Shown here in pieces: positions 40,882-51,088 of a stretch of DNA of 64,000 bases. Positions within the stretch are counted from its first letter, which is position 1; each line of letters opens with the position of its first letter. The translations under genes and the position numbers were made by a program. The notes under the pieces were generated by a model, which was not told where the DNA came from, searched no databases, and was given only the letters and a program-made list of their open reading frames with translations. This DNA comes from Emiliania huxleyi CCMP1516 (taxonomy: Eukaryota > Haptophyta > Isochrysidales > Noelaerhabdaceae), in contig NW_005202237.1 in assembly GCF_000372725.1 (NCBI RefSeq), positions 64,501-128,500 of the forward strand, written 5' to 3'.

Positions 40882-42600
40882 CTACCTAGGTAGACAGAGA
40901 GATGATTCCGGTGTGTATGCGCTCGCGAGGCACTCCCACGCCTGACGGGGGGCGAGGGAACCCGAGAGTGCTGGGGCGAGCCTCGGCGAGACAGCGTTCA
41001 GCTGAAAGAAAGAAAACTAAACTGTCCGAGAAGGCCACCTCCCACCGGAAATCTCTCTCCAAAAGCGCATGTCTTGAAGGTCCGATACTGGAAGCCCATA
41101 TAGGCACCTTACACTCCCCCGCAGTATCGCACCTCTTGAGCGACACTACGTTTCCGCAGCTGGGGATTCTCCGGGTACCCCTCTTTGTACCCCGTGCTGG
41201 CCGGATAGCGGCGGATTCCAAGGATAAGAGAAAAGAAACTCATGGGCTCGGGCTCTCTCGGCTACGGGACCGGCCCCAGCTTCGGCTGAGGGCTAACAAG
41301 CTGCCGAGCCCAAATCACTGTGAGCACTTGGAGCACTTGGAGTGCAGTCAGTAAACCGTGAGCACTTGGAGCACTTGGAGTGCAGACTGCAGTCATTAAC
41401 CGCACATCCAGGGCCGGGGAGCTAAGAAGCGCACCCAGGAGCGGGCCGGATGATCGGGATCGGGTTGCGCGGGCAAGAGAGCCCTAGCCCTGGGGGTGCG
41501 CGTTCGCAGGGAAAGGGCCGTAAAGTAAACACGGGTCTCCGAGGGTTAGCCCCGCGTACCGGGTTTCCCCTTAACTGCAGGACGCCCCCTCTACTCGGAG
41601 CTAATGAACACCACACTGCACACCCCACCCCACCACTCGACACTCACTTGCGTAGACGTTTGAGTAGACCCCCCCGTCTGAGGGCTCACCCCTCGCCTTC
41701 CCAGGGTCCCGACCGCGACCCTCCTTGATTCGCTCTCTTGCTCGTCTCCCGAGCGTCTGAATTCGGACGCCTGTGCCACCCTCCACACACTACACACTAC
41801 ACACAGTGTACTAGCACGGCGCATCCCGCGCCGTGCCCCAAATGTCAATACTCGAGCTTCTTTGTGCTCAATCGTGTCACGGTCCTACGTCCCTTGGCCA
41901 GAGCGACCGGAGAACCAGTGTTTTGATCCTTTACAGTCCTACATAGAGCCAGCCACCCTCCGGCTCTGAGCCTCCGCGCTCAAACGCCGAGCGTTATGCG
42001 ACGACCGGTATGGTCGTTTCCCTCGTTGTTGGTGTCGCTTTCTCCGCTGTCGCCCTTCGTCTCCGCCAGCTTCTCCCGGCTCCACCGCTTCCGAAGGCGT
42101 CGACGGCCCGGCCGAGGTCTCCCCGGGCGAATGCGGCCGCAATGGATCCTCTCGTCGCGCCTCCCAGGGAGGTCGAGCCGGCTCTCCCTGGTCGGCGAGT
42201 CGCGCGCGCCCGCATCCGCGGCCTCTCTATCGTTCTCTGCGGGTCGTGATTTCTTGTTGGTCTTCAAAAATCTCTCTCGGATTCCTCCTCCGAACAAGTC
42301 AAGTTCGATCGGCCCCAGTCTCGAACTGGCAGCCACTATCTCACCGGAGGTACCATGATCCATGTCCGAGGAGGCCACCGGCCAAAAGCGCATGTCTTGA
42401 AGGTCCGAGGGATAGGGGAGGAGGAGAGGGTCCCCACCTGCACGAGCAGGATTTTGGAAGGACGTTAGGCAGCCGTCTTTCTCACTTTAAAATTCTCACT
42501 TTTCGAGCGGAGTGTTGACTACGAGGCGTCCTCGCCCTAGTCCTCGCGTCCTACGCTATTCTCGCCTCGACCACCTGGTCCGCGACTCTCGCTTTTCGCA
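40882..42600. other. Repeat-rich intergenic region upstream of the helicase gene
   Basis: No gene is supported. AAAGCGCATGTCTTGAAGGT occurs at 41061 and again at 42382, both after GGCCACC. A GAGCACTTGGAGCACTTGGA tandem (41320-41395), followed by GGGCCGGGGAGCTAAGAAGC (41410-41470), matches 31545-31640 in reverse. A 55-bp element (42410-42465) is shared with the aminotransferase promoter. The block 41100-41960 otherwise shows nothing I recognise. Confidence 0.5.
42410..42465 (+). promoter_or_regulatory. 55-bp upstream element shared by two genes, copy 1
   Basis: GATAGGGGAGGAGGAGAGGG, then TCCCCACCTGCACGAGCAGG and ATTTTGGAAGGACG lie 136 bp before the helicase start. The same string, with two changes, lies at 56730-56785, about 130 bp before the ornithine aminotransferase start and in the same orientation. 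The matched distance suggests a promoter or leader element, although a small repeat is possible. Confidence 0.45.
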
Positions 42601-45600
42601 ATGGACGATGACTTCCCTCTCGTGATGACTCTCGACGACGACGACGTCGATGACGGCGCGTCGAGCGATGGCAGTGACGACTTTGCCCTCGCCGCCGCCG
42701 CCGCGCCGGCAAAGGGCGGCCGCAAGGCGCGGCACGCGCGCGACGTCAGCAGCAGCGGCATTGCCGACATCGCCTCCGACCTGGTTGCGAGCGTGGACGG
42801 CTCGCACGGGCTGGCCGGCTCCACCGCTGCACTAGCCGAGGCCGAGGTGGCGGGCGTGGGCGTCTCGTGCCGGCATGCGACACTGGAGGCGAGGCTGCAG
42901 TCGCGGGCGGCTGTGCTCGCGGCGGAGGGTGCAGAGGGCGAGGCGGAGGAGGCGGAGGCGGAGGCGGAGGCGGAGGCGCTGCGCGAGGTCAAGAAGGGCA
43001 GGCGAGCCCGCGAGGCAGCCGCGGCGGCAGAGGCTGCTGCGGCTCGAGGCGGGCGCGGCAAGGAGAAGGGCAAGGAGAAGGGCGGAGAGAAGGGCGGAGC
43101 TCGCGCCGGCTCCGCCGCCGCTCCGGACGAGGGGGGGCCGGCGGCGGGAGAGGCGGGCGGGAGCGAGGCTGGCGAGGCTCTCACCCGGCCGGAGGCTAAG
43201 TCCTTCAAGGAGCTCGGCCTGTCGCTGCCGCTGCTCAAGGCGGTGCAGGAGCTGGGCTTCGAGGCGCCGACGCCCATCCAGGCGGCGGTGGTGCCGGCGG
43301 CGCTGCGCGGGCTCGACATCTGCGGCTCGGCCGTCACGGGGAGCGGCAAGACCGCCGCCTTCACACTCCCCATCCTCGAGCGGCTTCGGCACCGCTCGCG
43401 CCGCGAGCAGGCGGCGCCGCGCACAGCTCGCCTTCTCAGTGATCGCACCTTTCGTTGTTAGGTACCGCTCGCGCCGCGCGCAGGCGACGCGCGCGCTCGT
43501 GCTCTGCCCGACGCGCGAGCTTGCGTCGCAGTGCGAGGCGAGCAGTAGCAGTAGCAGTAGCAGCAGCAAGCAGTAGCAAGCAACAGCGGCAGCGTGCGAG
43601 CAAGGGTCGGCTGTCTCTCGGCTAGACTTCGGCTACCTCTCCCCTGCAGGCGATGGGCCGCAAGCTCGGCGCCCACTGCGACGCCCGGTTCGCACTCGTG
43701 GTCGGCGGCCTCTCCTCCTCGCTGCAAGAGGCTGAGCTGCGCACGCACCCGGAGGCGCGTCGCCGTCGCGGCGGCCGGCATGCCGCAGGGGCTCTTCTCG
43801 GACCCGTCCCGGGACGCGTCCGCGTAGGTGGTCGTCGCGACGCCCGGCCGGATGCTCGACTTGCTGCGCAACTCGCCCGCCGTCGGGCTGGAGGCGCTCG
43901 AGATTCTGGTGCTGGACGAGGCGCGGGAGGGAGCCGAGAGGCAGCCCGAGAGGCGCATCTCGGGTGATCTCGGGCGATCTCAACAGGCGGACCGGCTGCT
44001 CGACCTCGGCTTCCGGGCCGAGGTGGAGGAGGTGGTGCGGATGTGCCCGCCGGAGAGGCAGACCCTCCTCTTCTCGGCTACCATCTCCGCAGAGGTCGCA
44101 GAGCTGGCGAACGCGTCGCTGCGAGAGCCGCTGCAGGCCCTCCCCCTCTCCGCTCCCCGCTTCTCTCCGCCTCTCTCCGCTTCCCCCGCCCCCCCCCTCC
44201 CCTTCCGCCTCCCCTCCCTCCCCCGCACGCGTCAGCGGGCCGAGACCTGCCCCCGCCCTCGAGACGTGCCCCCGCCCTACCCCCCGCAGGTCAAGGTGGA
44301 CGCGCTGTACGGCGTCGCCGAGCGGCTGGCGCAGGAGTTCGTGCGCATCAAGCCGGGCAAGGAGCACGAGCGCGAGGCGCCCCTCCCCTCGCTCGTCCCT
44401 ACCCTCGCTCGCCCCCTCCCCTCGCTCGCCCGCGTGCCCTCGCAGTGACCCTCGCAGTGACCCTCGCAGCGACCCTCGCAGCGCGCCGCGTCTCTTCACA
44501 CGCGCCCGCCGCGGACAGGCGCTCCTCCTCTCGCTCGCGAGCCGCACCTTCACCTCGCGCGCCATCGTCTTCGTCTCGTCAAAGGCAAAGGCGCACCGGC
44601 TGCGCCTCCTCTTCGGGCTCTCGCAGCTGCGCGCGGCGGAGCTGCACGGCAACCTGACGCAGCTGCAGCGGCTGCAGGCCCTCGAGACCTTCCGGCTCGG
44701 CGAGGCCGACTTCCTCATCGCGACCGACCTCGCCGGCCGCGGACTCGACATCCGCGGCGTCGAGACGGTCATCAACTACGAGCTGCCCGCCGAGATGGCG
44801 ACGTACGTCCACCGCGTCGGCCGGACCGCGCGCGCGGGCGACGCCGGCCGCGCCGTCTCGCTCGTCGGCGAGGGCGACCGCGCCTTCCTCAAGCAGGTGC
44901 TGCGGCACGCGCGCGGCGCCGTCAAGTCTCGCGTCGTGCCGCCCGTCGCGGTGGCGCACTGGGCGGCGCGGATCGGCGCGATGGAGCCGCAGGTGCGCGA
45001 GGTGCTGGCGGAGGAGGCGGAGGACCGCGCGCTGCGGGTGGCGGAGATGGAGGCGAACAAGGCGTCCAACCTGCTCGACCACCGCGCCGAGATCCTCGCG
45101 CGGCCGGCGAAGACCTGGTTCCAGACGCCAAAGGAGAAGGCGGCCACCAAGGCGGCGGCGATGGCCGCGCCGCTCTCCACGCCCGCGGCCGAGGCGGCGG
45201 AGCGGCGCGCGCGGCTCGAGGCGGAGGCGGAGGCGGCGGCGGCGGCGAGCCGGGAGAAGCGGGCAAAGGCGAAGCGCGACAAGTACGCGGGCATGCCGCG
45301 CAAGAAGCGGCGCCACCTGCAGCGGATGGAGGCGTGGAGCCGCGAGGCGGCCGACGGCGAGGGCGGCGGCGAGGGAGTCGGCGGCGGCGATTTTGGCACC
45401 CCCGCGGCGGGGCTGCCGAACCAGAAGCTGCTCGCGAGGCGCGCGAAGGCGGTCGAGAAGAAGGCGGGGCCGGCGCTCGGCAAGCGGGCGCCGCCCGGCG
45501 GGCTGGACGACGAGGGGCCGAAGAAGAAGAAGAAGGCGCCCAAGAAGGAGCCGTCCGCCGAGGCGGCCGCCGCGCAGGTGGCCGCCGCCGCCAGGGCCAA

Positions 45601-45682
45601 GGCCAAGGAAATGCGAGCGCTGCCGGCCCGGAAGGTGCGGTCCGGGTCAAAGTCGAAGTTCAGCAAGCCCCGCAAGCGTTGA
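42601..45682 (+). CDS. DDX27: DEAD-box RNA helicase of the DDX27/Drs1 type
   Basis: Seven exons (42601-43388, 43462-43537, 43650-43754, 43828-43920, 43987-44136, 44290-44376, 44519-45682) give 820 residues. After an acidic/coiled N-terminus come the Q motif (FKELGLSLPLLKAVQELGFE, TPIQ), motif I AVTGSGKT (244-251), Ia PTRELA, Ib ATPGR, II DEAD (353-356), III SAT, then the second RecA lobe with GELHGN-like AELHGNLTQLQR, ATDLAGRGLD and HRVGRTARAG. The C-terminus is rich in Lys/Ala with RDKYAGMPRKKRRH and SGSKSKFSKPRKR. This layout matches Drs1/DDX27, which acts in the nucleolus on pre-60S ribosome assembly. All six introns (66-153 bp) offer only GC donors at the point where the conserved frame must be joined. 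The fourth splits the DEAD motif between DE and AD. Confidence 0.9.
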
Positions 45683-45829
45683 AATTCTGAGAGTCGAGGC
45701 CCATCGTGGTTTCTGCTAGGAAGCCGCCGTAAAATCGGATAAAGAAAAGAATTTAAACAAAAGAACTCTCTCTCCCAGCAGAGAAAAGAATTCTCGGAAG
45801 GAATTCATCCATGCGGCGGCTCGCCACGC

Positions 45830-47439
45830 ATGACGAGCGGCATGGCCCTCGCTCCGGTTTGCAACCAACTGCCAAACGTTAAGCCGGGCAGCGGCCGTGC
45901 GAGGGTCCGGGATTTCGACGACGTCGCGCTTGCCGTACCTTCCACTGCAGCGAGAGGGTGCAGCTTCAAGCCGCCGCCTCCTCCGCCCCTCGTCGACACG
46001 CAAGCTGAATTCGCCGTGCAAACCCAGCTCGTCGCCGCGCTGAGGGGCGAGGTTGCGAGACTGCGTGCAGAGCTGGAGGAGCAGGTACGCGCGGCAGCCG
46101 CAGCCCAGCAGGCGTTGCGAGAGCAGCACTCGGCAGAGCTGGAGGCGCTGCGTCGACAAAAGGACAATGAGCTTGCGCTGATGCGTTCGGAGCACGATCA
46201 GGGGATGCGTTCGGAGCACGATGAGGGGATGCATTCGGAGCACGATGGAGGGAGGAGATCAGCTGTGTCCCTTGATAGCGCGGGGGGCAGGGCGTCAGCG
46301 AGACTGTCAGCGAGGCTCAGCCTCGAGAGCATTGGCAGCGACTCCGAGCAGCTCGAAATCTTTGCCAAAGAAAGCCTCGAAAACCTTCGTGACGTGCGCG
46401 AAAAGCTCGCCGAGATCCGAATGGACGCTCACGAGGCGTGGCAGCAGGAGTCGCAAAAGATTCGCGAGGAGGCCGAGCTCAAGGCGGTGCTGAAGGCCAG
46501 CGCAGCGGCCCCCTCGCCGGCAGCCAGCATCAGAATCGTGCCAGCGGTGAAGCGCAAAATCGCCGGCTTCCTCCCGTCGACGTACGCTCCCGACTCGGAG
46601 GCGAGGGTGCTCTCGAAGGCTCTTGACCTGGGCAAGCTCATCACCTTCAAGCTGAAGAGCAAGGCCATCGAGCGGGCCAAGAATAGCACGAGCGTGAGCT
46701 CTGCGGACAGCTTTGAGTACACCGTCCTCGATCTGTCGGACATTGGCGGCCGTGAGACCACAAGGCCGATCACGTTGGAGAAGGCGTTCGCGGAGCACAA
46801 GAAGAAGTTTACGGGCGACCAGAGGTACGACCCGGAGGCGTGGGCAGCGGGAATCGAAGAGCTGCAGTCGCGCCAGCGGGCGCACTATCTCCACCTCCTT
46901 GAGCGCCTAGAGGAGCGCTGCCATGCCTCGCCTCGAGCGTGCCCGCCGCTGCGCCGTCACGAGTGGACCCCCCTCCGCTGCCAGGTGGAGCACCGTGACG
47001 AGGCTGCCGTGGCCATGCTGCGCCTTCACAGCCTGCCCGACGAGTACACCTTGCCGCTGAAGCTGGGCGACATTTTTGTCATCTGGAACCCACGGTGTGG
47101 ATGTACCGGCCCCGCTCGCATCGCCCCGTCACAGAATCGTGACTTGGATTCGCTTCGGTCCGCGGTAGGCGAGACGACAAGGCGGCTCCCGCGCCGGGCA
47201 CAAAGGTCGCCAGCGAGGTGCCCGCTTTTGCGAAACGACCTTCGGCGACGGGCGCGATGACTCTTCAGGACCGCGCGACGACGAACGCGGTCAGCGTCGA
47301 CCAACTCGTGCAGTGGTGCAGCGTCCACAAGGCGACGGTGAACATCTCTCTGAGGATCGACGCCGCCAGCGTCGACCAGACAACAGACTCGTCTCTCGCC
47401 TTCGATGCGGTCTGGAAGAAGTGCTTTCGACTTGCATGA
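45830..47439 (+). CDS. Hypothetical protein with coiled coil
   Basis: Exons 45830-47094 and 47169-47439 (74-bp GT-AG intron) give 511 residues. Residues 60-110 form a coiled coil (ALRGEVARLRAELEEQVRAA). MRSEHDQG is then repeated three times as MRSEHDEG/MHSEHDGG. The middle has KESLENLRDVREKLAEIRMD and RKIAGFLPSTYAPDSEARVL. Later parts read SFEYTVLDLSDIGGRETTRP, ERLEERCHASPRACPPLRRH and YTLPLKLGDIFVIWNPRRDD. After the splice it ends VWKKCFRLA. I do not recognise the family. A signal peptide is not obvious. GAAAAGAATTCTCGGAAGG lies just upstream, similar to motifs near other gene starts. Confidence 0.55.
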
Positions 47440-47577
47440 CTCTCTACTTGACTCTCTCTCTCTTCTAGACACTAGAGTTTTCGCTTGCGGCTTGGAGCAC
47501 TAGTGAACCTTGTGAAGTTGTTGTTATGAGTATTGAATCGAAGGTGAAGAAGAAAAAAGAAAGAAAGAAAACGGACA

Positions 47578-47895
47578 GCCCAGGGAGGGATGGGAGGACG
47601 GCACGCCGCCACCACACAGGGATTTCAAGGGGAGAAGTGTGGTGCTAGCCAGCCGTCGCCCACCCTCGGGCGTCTACCACTTCCTATCTCTCTTCGCAGT
47701 TTCTCACCAATCCTCGCAGCGACCTTCATGCCACGCGTTCTTCCCAGTGTCTCATCCTCGTTCTCGCTCTCCTGCTGTTTCATTCATCCTCTGACTCATC
47801 GCTCTCCTCGGCCTCGTTCTGAAACGCCGCTGCCGTCTGCCGATCCCTTGCTCTCGCCTCTCTGCGTAACTCCGCCCTCCTCGCGGCATATTTTA
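47578..47895 (-). repeat. Dispersed repeat family, copy D (3' end only)
   Basis: Read on the minus strand, this is the last 320 bp of the family. It begins AAATATGCCGCGAGGAGGGC, which encodes KYAARRAELRREARARDRQT and ends its frame in EAEESDESEDE. It goes on to CTGCGAAGAGAGATAGGAAG, GGGTGGGCGACGGCT and the GTGTGGTGGCGGCGTG end followed by an AAAGAAAG-type run on the plus strand. Being cut off at the 5' side, it resembles a 5'-truncated retroelement copy. Confidence 0.7.
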
Positions 47896-48068
47896 GGTGT
47901 GCATCTTGGGTCCGGTTGTGTTTGTGAATAAAAGCCAGGCCGGATTGCCGGACATTTTTCTTCCCCTTCGACGGTATCCGCGCCAAGCCCTGTCGTGTGT
48001 TTGTGCTGTGAGATAGGCTTGCGTCTGCCGACAGGGGCGACGCTGCGCAGGCCCACGCTGCCGGCGCG

Positions 48069-48842
48069 ATGCGACGTGCCACATCGCTGCTCCTCGCGCA
48101 GCACAAGCCCTTCTCCTTTCTTTCGCCGTCCACTGCTCCGCGCGGCAATAAGAAGTTTGCGGTCGATCTCCTCGTGCAGAAGAACAACGCGGTCGCGGCG
48201 CCTTGGGTGACGAACGCACAGTTGGGCGCCCCGCCGCGCTCCGCCGACCACCCGCGAAGCGTGCCTGGGCTGGTGTGCATCGGACGCCTCGACGCCGACA
48301 CCACGGGGCTCATGCTCTGGACGGACGACGCCGACATGGCGCGGCGCGTGATGTCCGCCGACAGCGGGGTGGAGAAGGAGTACCTGGTCCGCGTAAAGGG
48401 CCACGAGGCGTGGGACGAGCGGCGGCGCGAGCGGACGACGCGCCTCCTCGCCCACGGGATGGCCATCGACGGCGTGCCACTCCATCGCGCGACCGCCGGC
48501 TGGCTGAACGGCGAGCAGCTGCGGGTCGTGCTGACCGAAGGCAGGCACAGGCAGGTGCGGAAGATGTGCGACATGGTGGGCCTGGAGGTGCTAGCGCTCA
48601 AGCGCGTCCGCATCGGCCCCATCCGCCTGGGCGGGCTCCGAACCGGGCAGTGGTCCGCCCTCCCCTCCCACCTGCAGAGGCGTCTCTGGGCTGCCGCGGT
48701 CGGGCAGGACGCGCCGGGCGACGGGTCGGTGCCGGGCGGGAGCAGCAGAGAGTGCGCGATCCCCGCAGAGGGAACGCTGCCCAAGCGCAGAAATAGCACT
48801 CGGGTGACCTCGAGCCGGGTGGTGAATGAGGTAGTGATATGA
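48069..48842 (+). CDS. Pseudouridine synthase, RsuA/RluE type
   Basis: The 257-residue intronless frame carries the RsuA/RluB-E-F catalytic core. GRLDADTTGLMLWTDD includes the catalytic Asp75 in RLD. KEYLVRVKG follows, and LTEGRHRQVRKMCDMVGLEV contains the family QVR.M motif. LKRVRIGPIRLGGLRTGQWS completes the core. KPFSFLSP near residue 13 corresponds to the KP.GvlS strand. There is no S4 RNA-binding domain before the core, unlike bacterial RsuA. The start MRRATSLLLAQ could be a short organelle-targeting sequence, so the enzyme may modify plastid or mitochondrial rRNA. The C-terminal 50 residues are low complexity. The RNA target is unknown. Confidence 0.82.
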   Translation: MRRATSLLLAQHKPFSFLSPSTAPRGNKKFAVDLLVQKNNAVAAPWVTNAQLGAPPRSADHPRSVPGLVCIGRLDADTTGLMLWTDDADMARRVMSADSGVEKEYLVRVKGHEAWDERRRERTTRLLAHGMAIDGVPLHRATAGWLNGEQLRVVLTEGRHRQVRKMCDMVGLEVLALKRVRIGPIRLGGLRTGQWSALPSHLQRRLWAAAVGQDAPGDGSVPGGSSRECAIPAEGTLPKRRNSTRVTSSRVVNEVVI

Positions 48843-49063
48843 CTGACCTGATGCTCGTACGATAGCAGCTCGTGTGTGCGCGAAACTAACAAAAACTGCT
48901 ACGCTAGTCTCACGTCCGCCTCCATTCACGGGGTGCCCTCGCGTCAGTGCGCGCGCGCCGCGATGGCGAGCCTCCTCCGTTTTGCGTTCCCGTTCGTTAC
49001 TTTCCTGAGTATTATATTCTTACGTACCGTCCTCATACGACAGCCAAATCCATGAGCTATCTG

Positions 49064-49419
49064 TCACCCGCCTTGCCAGCCGCGAGAGCGGAGCTCGGCT
49101 TGCCGCTCGAGAGCCGCGCGCGCCTCCATATCTGCTCGCCGCCTCGCCTCGTCCTCGACCCGCTGCTGGTTTTCGCGGAGGATGTCGTGCACTCTCGCCG
49201 CCTCGCTGAGCCGCATATCCTCCTTGTGCCGCGCCGCCGCCACTTTTGCATCCCGCTCGGCCTCGAGACGCGTCCTCTCCTCCTGCTTGGCAGCGGCGAT
49301 CTGCGCCGCCGCTCGCTCTTCAATCTGCTGCTGCACGGCCTCCGAGAGCAGGGCGCGCTCCACGCGCTCGGCGCACACCGCCTTCAGGTCGCCAGACGCC
49401 AGGCGCGTGCGCACGTCGC
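49064..49419 (-). CDS. ARGLU1-like coiled-coil protein, 3' part, cut by an assembly gap
   Basis: About 115 codons are seen before the frame runs into the run of N at 49420. The visible part is a charged helix: VERALLSEAVQQQIEERAAA, AAKQEERTRLEAERDAKVAA, ARHKEDMRLSEAARVHDILR, ENQQRVEDEARRRADMEARA. It ends ELRSRGWQGG. The order 'V...L.SE.V...IE.R', then 'E.LE.E...', then 'ILEENRRKVEEA' is that of ARGLU1, an Arg/Glu-rich nuclear protein tied to splicing and transcription. The Arg/Ser-rich N-terminus expected for ARGLU1 would lie beyond the gap. Generic coiled coil is the alternative. Confidence 0.45.
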
Positions 49420-49519
49420 NNNNNNNNNNNNNNNNNNNNNNNNNNNNNNNNNNNNNNNNNNNNNNNNNNNNNNNNNNNNNNNNNNNNNNNNNNNNNNNNN
49501 NNNNNNNNNNNNNNNNNNN
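49420..49519. other. Assembly gap (100 N)
   Basis: Exactly 100 N, a conventional placeholder for a gap of unknown length. It borders a GT microsatellite, which probably caused the break, and cuts the ARGLU1-like gene. Confidence 0.98.

Positions 49520-49581
<62 letters not shown>
49520..49581 (+). repeat. (GT)n microsatellite at gap edge
   Basis: About 31 GT units follow the gap directly. By analogy with the TG run in the desaturase intron, it may lie within an intron of the ARGLU1-like gene. Confidence 0.95.
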
Positions 49582-49584
<3 letters not shown>

Positions 49585-50067
49585 ATGTAACGAGATTTCT
49601 ACATTGCGCTCTAGACGGGGGCTCTTGGGGCAGCAGCTCACAGCCTATTTTTGGTCGGTTTTTGGCGCTAAAAATGCAAAATTTTCTTCGCGGGGCTCTG
49701 CCCCGCACCCCGCTGGGGCTGCCAGCCCCAGACCCCAGGCTGGGGCTCCGCCCCAGACCCCGAGTTAGGCGCTGTCGGCGGCCAGAGGCCGAGTTACGTC
49801 TGCAGGCAAAAGTCGCTCGCTGCCGTCTGAGCTCGAAAAAAATCGCGATTCAAGTGCTCAAGAAGAGATAAACAAACCTCACGATCGCCAGTCCGCCCGC
49901 CGCGCAGAAGGCGCATCTTACGTTCTTTCTTTTCTCGCGGGAGTCATTTAGTTCGCCGCTCTGTGTATCTCGAGACCTCGAGAGAAGGCCGCCCGCAGGC
50001 CCGAGGGCCCAAGTCAAGAATTGGCTTTCTTTTGGCGGGCAAGTCGCTTAGGCTCCCGTGGTGTACC

Positions 50068-50140
50068 TGTGTTAGTACCAGTGCGCGCCAGTCCCGTGCC
50101 CAGTGTGATGCGACATCCCTGTAAAATTCTTTTTTGACAC
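50068..50140 (-). repeat. Short dispersed element, reverse copy
   Basis: On the minus strand it reads AAAAAGAATTTTACAGGG, then CACACTGGGCACGGGACTGG, CGCGCACTGG and TACTAACACAGG. It is colinear with the copy at 16835-16905 and well conserved. Confidence 0.75.
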
Positions 50141-50564
50141 GATTGTTAAAATAAAATCCCTGGCACCAGCCTTGGCAGTGAGTTGGCCTTGGCACCAGCC
50201 TTGGCGGGCGGGCACGCGGGACATGCACGGGCGCCAAGGGGCGCGGCGCCGACAATCACGGCGGTGATTGCGGCGCAGGTGGGGGGACGGGAAGTCCGCC
50301 GGCGTTGCCGGGGGCCCAAGGAAGCGCGAGGGAAAAATTCCGCCGCTGAGGGCGCTCGTGCGGCAATAGCCGGGTGGAGGGGGGAGCGTGCCGGACGGGG
50401 CGTCGTCGCGCCGTCCGATGGTCTGCTGCCCCGCGCAGCAACCGTCGGGCGACGACCCGGGGGCCAAAAACCCGGCGACGACGGCGCTCTGGATGGGGCG
50501 TGACCTCCTGCCTCCAACCTCCTTCCTTTTTGAGCAGGTGTGACGCCGCGCAAGCGACGCTCCG

Positions 50565-50695
50565 AGATCGCCCGAGATAGCGCGGCGCAGCCCCGAGATC
50601 GCCCGAGATAGCGCGAGATCGCCCGAGATAGCGCGGCGCGGCCCCGAGATCGCCCGAGATCGCGCGAGATCGCCCGAGATCGCGCGGCGCGGCCC
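50565..50695 (+). repeat. Minisatellite of CGAGATCGCC/CGAGATAGCG units
   Basis: Alternating ten-base units CGAGATCGCC and CGAGATAGCG (later CGAGATCGCG) run for about 130 bp, with GGCGC(A/G)GCCC spacers. Apparent frames through it (SRAISGDLG-type) are repeat translations. Confidence 0.85.
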
Positions 50696-51088
50696 GGGGC
50701 GGGGTGGATGGGTTGGGAGCGAGGGGGCGGAAGTGTTCAGTGCGGTAGATGGCGAGCTCGAGGCGCGTGAGCCGGACTTGTGAGCCGGACCACCCCCTCT
50801 TGTTCTCTGCGTTGTTGAGCCAGGACTCAACATACTCGGGCTTGCTCATCCCAAACTGTCACTCCCCTCTCTCCCGGCCGGGGTGGGGCGCGCGCGGGTG
50901 TGCGGCGGGTGTGAGGGATGTCTGTGAGCCCGAGAGCGATATGCCATGTCCGCCTTCCGTTGTTTCATAACATCGAAGGCTAAGCTCAAGAAAGAATTTC
51001 GCACGCTTTGCCCTCTCGGCCGCGCCCGCGCAGCGCCGACCAAAGTGACCGGAAGACCGGCGGCTTTCCCGTGCCTAGTCACCGAGAC

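Larger units (their letters stand above)
49582..51088. other. Intergenic region with palindromes, short element and minisatellite
   Basis: No gene is firmly supported. 49690-49770 is a set of nested palindromes around GGGGCTGCCAGCCCC and TGGGGCTCCGCCCCAG. 50068-50140 is the short dispersed element on the minus strand. 50565-50695 is a CGAGATCGCCCGAGAT minisatellite. A frame at 50849 (minus, MSKPEYVESWLNNAENKRGW) opens well but soon runs into the minisatellite, so it may be a first exon at best. Confidence 0.5.

Noticed and set aside
42310..42350. tRNA-like hairpin CCAGTTCGAGACTGG on the minus strand
   Set aside because: The arm pairs four of five bases, but no matching acceptor stem or anticodon arm lies at the expected distance.
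47780..48892. Minus-strand frame of 370 codons opposite the pseudouridine synthase
   Set aside because: It runs antisense to a clearly conserved gene. Only its last about 37 codons are meaningful, as the decayed protein of repeat copy D.
50256..50849. Minus-strand frame starting MSKPEYVESWLNNAENKRGW
   Set aside because: The first 45 codons look gene-like, but the frame then enters a minisatellite and no continuing exon was found. It may be a first exon of an unseen gene.
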